DNA of 18,459 nucleotides from an uncultured Eubacteriales bacterium (GTDB lineage: Bacteria > Bacillota > Clostridia > Peptostreptococcales > Anaerovoracaceae), in assembly GCA_902772685.1 (NCBI GenBank), contig CACYBO010000004.1, positions 1-18,459 on the forward strand. The letters run 5' to 3'. Every line of letters begins with the position of its first letter. The stretch's first letter is position 1. Of this stretch, positions 13,984 to 18,459 are shown piece by piece. Below the pieces are notes generated by a model. The model was not told the DNA's origin. It searched no databases and worked only from the letters and a program-made list of their open reading frames with translations. A program made the position numbers and the translations under genes.

Positions 13984-14406
13984 ATGCATATAGCGAATGA
14001 GAGAGAAACACAAAAATTAGGTGAAAAGATCGGACGTGCGGCCGTCCCCGGGATGGTCGTCGCGCTGATTGGGGATCTCGGGACGGGCAAAACCACCCTG
14101 ACCAAATCGATCGCCAAAGGGCTTGGAGTAACGGAGACAGTTACGAGTCCGACTTTTAATATTGTGAGAGAGTATAAGAGCGGGAGAATTCCGCTGTATC
14201 ATTTTGATGTCTACAGGATCGCGGATCCGGAGGAGATGTACGAACTGGGTTATGAGGAGTACTTCTACGGAGATGGAGTCTGCGTGGTCGAGTGGGCTGA
14301 CATAATAGAGGAACTGCTTCCGGAGGATGCTGTGGTGATATCTATTGACCGCGGCGCATCCGAAGAGGAAAGAGAATATACAATAGAAGGACCATGTACA
14401 TTTTAG
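13984..14406 (+). CDS. tsaE: tRNA t6A37 biosynthesis ATPase TsaE
   Basis: TsaE is the ATPase that keeps the TsaB-TsaD complex turning over in tRNA N6-threonylcarbamoyl-adenosine (t6A37) synthesis. The 140-residue protein has Walker A GDLGTGKT (30-37), then TSPTFNIVREY, PLYHFDVYRI and the VVEWAD motif, all diagnostic. It begins 8 nt after the MocA-like gene without an obvious ribosome binding site and overlaps tsaB by 13 nt. It is the first gene of a tsaE-tsaB-rimI-tsaD operon. Confidence 0.95.
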   Translation: MHIANERETQKLGEKIGRAAVPGMVVALIGDLGTGKTTLTKSIAKGLGVTETVTSPTFNIVREYKSGRIPLYHFDVYRIADPEEMYELGYEEYFYGDGVCVVEWADIIEELLPEDAVVISIDRGASEEEREYTIEGPCTF

Positions 14407-15188
14407 CAATCGAAACAACAGGAGCATTTGCATCTGTGGCCCTCGCAAGAGCCAATGATGAAGCAGGCGGGTCTGCCGGAGCGGCGGAAGGGTTTGAGAT
14501 TCTCGCTTACGCCCAGGGGCACGACAGATATTCGCACCTGCAAAATCTGACGCCTCAGATTCAGCAGGTCATTTGTGATGCGGGAATCACTGTTGATGAT
14601 TTGTCGGCTATCGCTGTGGCAAACGGTCCGGGTTCTTTCACGGGAATCAGGATCGGCGTATCCACGACACGGGCGATATCCCAGATCAAAGACATTCCAT
14701 GTATCCCAGTATCCAGTCTGGAAGCGCTGGCGCTGAGGGCACCGGCAATCCGGGAAACAGCGGAACCTTCCGCGAGGAAGAACATTCTGGTCTGCCCGAT
14801 TCTCGATGCGCGCAGAAGTCAGGTTTACGGTGCGGGTTATCTTGACGGGGAAGAAGTCGTCCCTGCCGGACCGTATACGATTGATGAATTCATGGAACTT
14901 GTAAGCGATTACAGTGAAGTATATATGCTGGGTGACGGTGTTGACACCTGCGGGGAAAAGATCAGAGAACTCAGGAAGAGCGGCGTTGCTTTTGCACCGG
15001 AAGAAATAAGATACCAGAGAGCAGAGGAAGTTGCAGTGATCGGGGCGGCGAAGTTCAGGGCCGGCTGCGGCGTGACCTTTGATCAGCTTAAACCTACGTA
15101 CATGAGAATGGCGGAAGCCGAACGCAAGCTCAGGGCGAAGCAGGCGGAGAGCAGACAGGCGGAGGGCAGAGAGAAATCCAATGGCTGA
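14394..15188 (+). CDS. tsaB: tRNA t6A37 biosynthesis scaffold protein TsaB
   Basis: TsaB is the non-catalytic partner that dimerises with TsaD for t6A37 synthesis. Diagnostic stretches are ILAIETTGAFASVAL at the start, the YSHLQNLTPQI block, VANGPGSFTGIRIG and ILDARRSQVY. Its 264 residues are slightly long for the family because of a Gly/Ala-rich loop (DEAGGSAGAAEG) near residue 25 and a charged C-terminal tail. AGAAGGA (14385-14391) stands 2 nt before ATG 14394. It overlaps rimI by 8 nt. Confidence 0.94.
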   Translation: MYILAIETTGAFASVALARANDEAGGSAGAAEGFEILAYAQGHDRYSHLQNLTPQIQQVICDAGITVDDLSAIAVANGPGSFTGIRIGVSTTRAISQIKDIPCIPVSSLEALALRAPAIRETAEPSARKNILVCPILDARRSQVYGAGYLDGEEVVPAGPYTIDEFMELVSDYSEVYMLGDGVDTCGEKIRELRKSGVAFAPEEIRYQRAEEVAVIGAAKFRAGCGVTFDQLKPTYMRMAEAERKLRAKQAESRQAEGREKSNG

Positions 15189-15759
15189 CGTAATCATCAG
15201 ACAGGCGGTGCCGGAAGACACCGCAGACATATATGAAATTGAACAGATCTGTTTCCCGGACCCATGGAGCCGGGATTCGATCCGATATGAGCTGGAAGAA
15301 AACGAGCGCGCCTTTTATTTGGTCGCGGAGCACAGCGGCAAGGTTGTAGGCTACATGGGACTTTGGTGGATCATGGATGAAGGGCATATCACCAACGTGG
15401 CGGTGCGCCCGGGATACCGGAACCGCAAGATTGCTGAAGGAATCATCCGTGTCATGATCGAGCATACGGTAGGCGCGGGGATTCTCCATCACACATTGGA
15501 GGTGCGCAGGGATAATCAGGCTGCCATCAACCTGTACGAAAAGTTTGGCTTCGAGGTGGAAGGCGTGCGGGAAGGCTACTATCAGTTTGACGGCCAGGAC
15601 GCCCTGATCATGTGGCGGCATGCGACAGATGAGGAGATTGCGGCACTGACGCCGGAGACGGCCGAAGAGACAGCAGAGAAAACAGATAATACTGGCGGAT
15701 ATCAGCCGGGAAAACCGCTGAGAAAACAGATGCCGAAACGGCATAGGAGTAAGAAGTGA
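15181..15759 (+). CDS. rimI: Ribosomal protein S18 N-terminal acetyltransferase RimI
   Basis: This GNAT-fold acetyltransferase is normally encoded between tsaB and tsaD and acetylates the N-terminus of ribosomal protein S18 or other proteins. The core is [34 protein letters not shown] (acetyl-CoA binding loop) and [19 protein letters not shown]. At 192 residues it is about 40 longer than usual because of a low-complexity C-terminal tail (Glu/Thr-rich, then basic [15 protein letters not shown]). It overlaps tsaB by 8 nt and tsaD by 4 nt. Confidence 0.93.
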   Translation: MADVIIRQAVPEDTADIYEIEQICFPDPWSRDSIRYELEENERAFYLVAEHSGKVVGYMGLWWIMDEGHITNVAVRPGYRNRKIAEGIIRVMIEHTVGAGILHHTLEVRRDNQAAINLYEKFGFEVEGVREGYYQFDGQDALIMWRHATDEEIAALTPETAEETAEKTDNTGGYQPGKPLRKQMPKRHRSKK

Positions 15760-16772
15760 TAGACGGTAAATTCACGATTCTTGCAATTGAATCAAGTTGT
15801 GATGAGACAGCGGCTGCGGTCGTGTGCGAAGGACGCAACGCTCTTTCGAATGTCATTTCCTCACAGATAGATATTCATAAAGCTTACGGCGGCGTTGTTC
15901 CGGAAATTGCATCGCGCCATCATCTGGACAACGTGAACTGGGTGTGCCGGAAAGCGCTCGACGATGCGGGCGCGGCCATGGACGACATAGACGCGATCGG
16001 CGTAACGTACGGACCGGGTCTTGTTGGAGCGCTCCTGATAGGACTGGCTACCGCAAAGGCATATGCCCTTGCCACAGGGAAGCCTCTGATTGGAGTGCAT
16101 CATATTCACGGCCACATCTGCGCCAACTATATAGAACACAAAGATCTTGAGCCGCCGTTCATGGCACTCGTCATTTCAGGCGGCCATACAAATATCGTCG
16201 AGGTGACGGACTACAATGAACTCAGAGTTCTCGGCAGTACGAGAGACGATGCTGCCGGTGAAGCTTATGATAAGGTCGCGCGTGTCCTCGGACTCGGTTA
16301 TCCGGGCGGGCCCCTTATCGACAGGATTGCCAGGGAAGGGAATCCTGAGGCGGTTGAGTTCAAGCGCGTGTTCCTCGAAAAGGGAAGTATGGATTTCAGC
16401 TTCAGCGGGATCAAGACCGGTGTCCTTAATTATGTCAATTCTGAGAAGCAGGCAGGAAGGGAAATCAACACGGCTGACGTGGCGGCGAGCTTTCAGCAGG
16501 CTGTTCTGGACGTCGTAGTTGCCAAGACCGTTGAGGCAGCGCTGTCCCTGGGGAAGGATAAAATCGTCGTGGCAGGCGGCGTTGCGGCGAACAGCAGACT
16601 ACGCGAGATGCTTAAGGCTGAGTGCGATAAGCACGGCCTCGGACTGTATCATCCATCGCCGGTTCTGTGCACGGACAATGCAGCGATGATCGGCTGCGCG
16701 GCTTACTATAAATATAAAGCGCAGGGGCCGGATGATCTGACTTTGGACGCTATACCAAACCTGCCGCTGTAG
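15756..16772 (+). CDS. tsaD: tRNA t6A37 threonylcarbamoyltransferase TsaD
   Basis: TsaD transfers the threonylcarbamoyl group to A37 of ANN-decoding tRNAs. The 338-residue protein is full length and has the ASKHA-fold motifs: [15 protein letters not shown], the metal-binding HHIHGH with His116 and His120, [48 protein letters not shown], and CTDNA with Asp307 as the third metal ligand. It starts with GTG overlapping the rimI stop (GTGA), and AGGAG (15745-15749) stands 6 nt before it. It is an essential gene in most bacteria. Confidence 0.97.
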   Translation: MIDGKFTILAIESSCDETAAAVVCEGRNALSNVISSQIDIHKAYGGVVPEIASRHHLDNVNWVCRKALDDAGAAMDDIDAIGVTYGPGLVGALLIGLATAKAYALATGKPLIGVHHIHGHICANYIEHKDLEPPFMALVISGGHTNIVEVTDYNELRVLGSTRDDAAGEAYDKVARVLGLGYPGGPLIDRIAREGNPEAVEFKRVFLEKGSMDFSFSGIKTGVLNYVNSEKQAGREINTADVAASFQQAVLDVVVAKTVEAALSLGKDKIVVAGGVAANSRLREMLKAECDKHGLGLYHPSPVLCTDNAAMIGCAAYYKYKAQGPDDLTLDAIPNLPL

Positions 16773-16810
16773 AAACTGCATTTGCAATGAAGGTTGAAAC
16801 CAGGTAAACG

Positions 16811-18459
16811 ATGATCGTAATATCCGCAAACAATCTGACAAAAGAATACGACGGCTCAAACCTCGTTCTGAACAGAGTCAGCTTCGCTGTCAACAAGGGT
16901 GAGCGGGTCGGAATCATCGGCATCAACGGAGCGGGCAAGACGACTTTGCTGAAGATGCTGGCGGGAGAACTCCCTCACGATGAGGGAGATTTTTTCGTGT
17001 CATCGGATCTGAGAATCGGGTATCTGCAGCAGGATGGAGGTTTTGATTCAGAGCGGACAGTGATCGAAGAAGTGGAAAAGGTATTCGAGCACTTCCCGGA
17101 GATGGAACAGGAGATGGAACAGCTGCTCGCGCAGGCGAACAGTGACCATTCCGTGCTGAACCGTTACGAGCAGATTCGCGAGCGGTATGAGCGCATGGGC
17201 GGATACATGTACAAGAGTGAAATCAGGGGCATTCTCACAAGTATGGCCTTCAGCGAGTCCATGTACAACAAGAAGATTTCCACATTATCCGGAGGGGAGA
17301 AAACCAGACTGGCGCTGGCGATTCTGCTCCTCGAAAAACCGGACATCCTCTTTCTCGATGAACCGACCAACCATCTCGATATAGGAACGCTCAAGTGGCT
17401 GGAGCAGTATCTCAAGGGCTACAAGGGAACGATGATCATCGTATCCCACGACAGATATTTTCTCAATGAAACAGTCAACAGGATATTTGAAATAGAGAAC
17501 GGGCGGCTCAGTATATACGAAGGAAACTACGACTTTTACGCTGCCGAGAGAAGGAACAGGCGAGAGGCGGAACTGCGGAAATATGAGAAACAGCAGAAGG
17601 AGATCGAACGGCAGGAGGAGATGATCCGCAGGTTCAAACAAAGAGGAACCGAGAAGCTCGCCAAGCGCGCTGCGTCGAGGGAAAAACGTCTGGCTGCGAC
17701 AGAACTCATGGAACGGCCGGATCAGGGACACGGCAAGCTCAGGCTGAACTTCCGGCAGAATTTCCAAAGCGGAAAAGATGTTCTGCTGGCTGAGGACCTC
17801 AGCAAGGGATTTGGATACGGCATCAACAGAGTCGAATTGTTCCGGGGCGTATCGATAGATGTGAAGCGGGGTGAGCGTGTCTGTATTGTCGGTGCCAACG
17901 GCATTGGCAAGACGACGCTTTTGAAGATGCTCATGGGTGATCTGGTGAGTACGACAGGACACATCAGAGTCGGTCACAACGTTCAGTTCGGCTACTACGA
18001 TCAGGGGCAGCAGCTTCTGAACGACAGCAATACAGTCATAGAAGAGCTGCAGGACACCTACCAGCTGTATTCCGAAGGTGAACTCCGCAACATTCTGGGA
18101 CGATTCCTCTTCCGGGGAGAGTCAGTCTTTCAGGAAGTGGGAGAACTGAGCGGCGGTGAGCGGGCCAGACTGGCTTTGCTTAAACTTATGATGTCAGGGT
18201 CGAACACCCTGATACTGGACGAACCTACGAACCACCTGGACATAGAATCCAAGGAAGTCTTCGAAGAGGCCTTGCTGGAGTTCCCGGGAACGTGTCTGAT
18301 CGTTTCCCATGACAGGTACTTCCTGAACAGGATTCCAACGAGGATCATGGAACTGACGGAAAACGGCCTCATAAACTATCTCGGAAAATACGATTACTAT
18401 CTGGAGAAAAAACAACAGCTGATCGACTCGGGAAGCAAGTATGTTGCAGGGCTGGCAAA
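16811..18459 (+). CDS. ABC-F family ATPase (3' partial)
   Basis: This is a duplicated ATPase without membrane segments, cut by the right edge after 549 codons. The first ATPase domain has Walker A GINGAGKT (37-44), signature LSGGE (159-163) and FLDEPTNHLD; the second has GANGIGKT (361-368), LSGGE (446-450) and ILDEPTNHLD. A charged linker (KQRGTEKLAKRAASREKRLA) between them is the P-site tRNA interaction motif of ABC-F translation factors. The short arm and the linker look closest to the YdiF type, a housekeeping ribosome factor, rather than a clear antibiotic-resistance member; this is a judgment by eye. It starts 38 nt after tsaD with AGG 6 nt before the ATG. Confidence 0.93.
   Translation, partial: MIVISANNLTKEYDGSNLVLNRVSFAVNKGERVGIIGINGAGKTTLLKMLAGELPHDEGDFFVSSDLRIGYLQQDGGFDSERTVIEEVEKVFEHFPEMEQEMEQLLAQANSDHSVLNRYEQIRERYERMGGYMYKSEIRGILTSMAFSESMYNKKISTLSGGEKTRLALAILLLEKPDILFLDEPTNHLDIGTLKWLEQYLKGYKGTMIIVSHDRYFLNETVNRIFEIENGRLSIYEGNYDFYAAERRNRREAELRKYEKQQKEIERQEEMIRRFKQRGTEKLAKRAASREKRLAATELMERPDQGHGKLRLNFRQNFQSGKDVLLAEDLSKGFGYGINRVELFRGVSIDVKRGERVCIVGANGIGKTTLLKMLMGDLVSTTGHIRVGHNVQFGYYDQGQQLLNDSNTVIEELQDTYQLYSEGELRNILGRFLFRGESVFQEVGELSGGERARLALLKLMMSGSNTLILDEPTNHLDIESKEVFEEALLEFPGTCLIVSHDRYFLNRIPTRIMELTENGLINYLGKYDYYLEKKQQLIDSGSKYVAGLA
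16970..16995 (+). terminator. Terminator-like hairpin inside the ABC-F gene
   Basis: The arms CTCCCTCA (16970-16977) and TGAGGGAG (16981-16988) form a perfect 8-bp stem with a CGA loop, followed by A and six T residues (16990-16995). This has the form of an intrinsic terminator but sits in codons ~54-62 of the ABC-F gene. It could cause partial premature termination, or it may be chance. Confidence 0.45.

Noticed and set aside
13055..14011. Minus-strand open frame of 318 codons opposite the MocA-phosphatase gene
   Set aside because: It lies fully opposite a gene with clear catalytic motifs, its translation has no recognisable domain, and it is explained by codon bias of the plus-strand gene.
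14403..15230. Minus-strand open frame of 275 codons opposite tsaB
   Set aside because: It is antisense to a confident TsaB gene, its translation is Arg/Cys-rich without any domain, and there is no ribosome binding site.

Overview
The window is one almost gap-free plus-strand stretch of about 50% G+C (by eye). It suggests an anaerobic Firmicute of the class Clostridia, possibly near Family XIII/Anaerovoracaceae. That placement is inferred from the strong AGGAGG ribosome binding sites, the MOSC-Mog fusion, a MoxR/DUF58/transglutaminase cassette, the clostridial style of the ModABC proteins and a tsaE-tsaB-rimI-tsaD operon. No rRNA, tRNA, CRISPR array, insertion sequence or phage gene is visible.

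Region 1 (1-4339) is a molybdenum uptake and cofactor operon. It holds a 5'-truncated MOSC-MogA fusion, the molybdate transporter modA-modB-modC, moaC (first step of molybdopterin synthesis) and a one-domain molbindin. A strong intrinsic terminator at 4364-4394 closes it.

Region 2 (4538-9909) is a MoxR-type AAA+ ATPase, a DUF58 protein, a large membrane transglutaminase-like protein and an unrecognised membrane-anchored protein with a Lys-Pro-Thr repeat linker. The last three genes overlap at their ends. The transglutaminase-like domain has Asp where the catalytic Cys should be.

Region 3 (9952-13975) returns to molybdenum. It holds a SAM-dependent methyltransferase, a shortened AMP-ligase-like protein, an XdhC-family protein, and a MocA-like nucleotidyltransferase fused to a histidine phosphatase. 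This resembles the accessory set found beside molybdenum hydroxylases in Desulfovibrio (DVU_155x families, recalled from memory). It implies a xanthine dehydrogenase or aldehyde oxidoreductase type enzyme encoded elsewhere. The ligase-like protein has lost the ATP-binding P-loop and the acidic residue of the next core motif, so it is probably not an adenylating enzyme.

Region 4 (13984-18459) is the tsaE-tsaB-rimI-tsaD block for tRNA t6A37 and ribosomal protein acetylation, with overlapping genes. A 3'-truncated ABC-F ATPase gene follows and contains a terminator-like hairpin near its 5' end.

Together, regions 1 and 3 would import molybdate, help build molybdopterin, insert Mo, add a nucleotide and sulfurate the cofactor. 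Region 2 is a probable envelope or complex-assembly cassette lying between them. The least explained parts are the methyltransferase and dead-ligase pair, the dead transglutaminase and the 8677-9909 protein.
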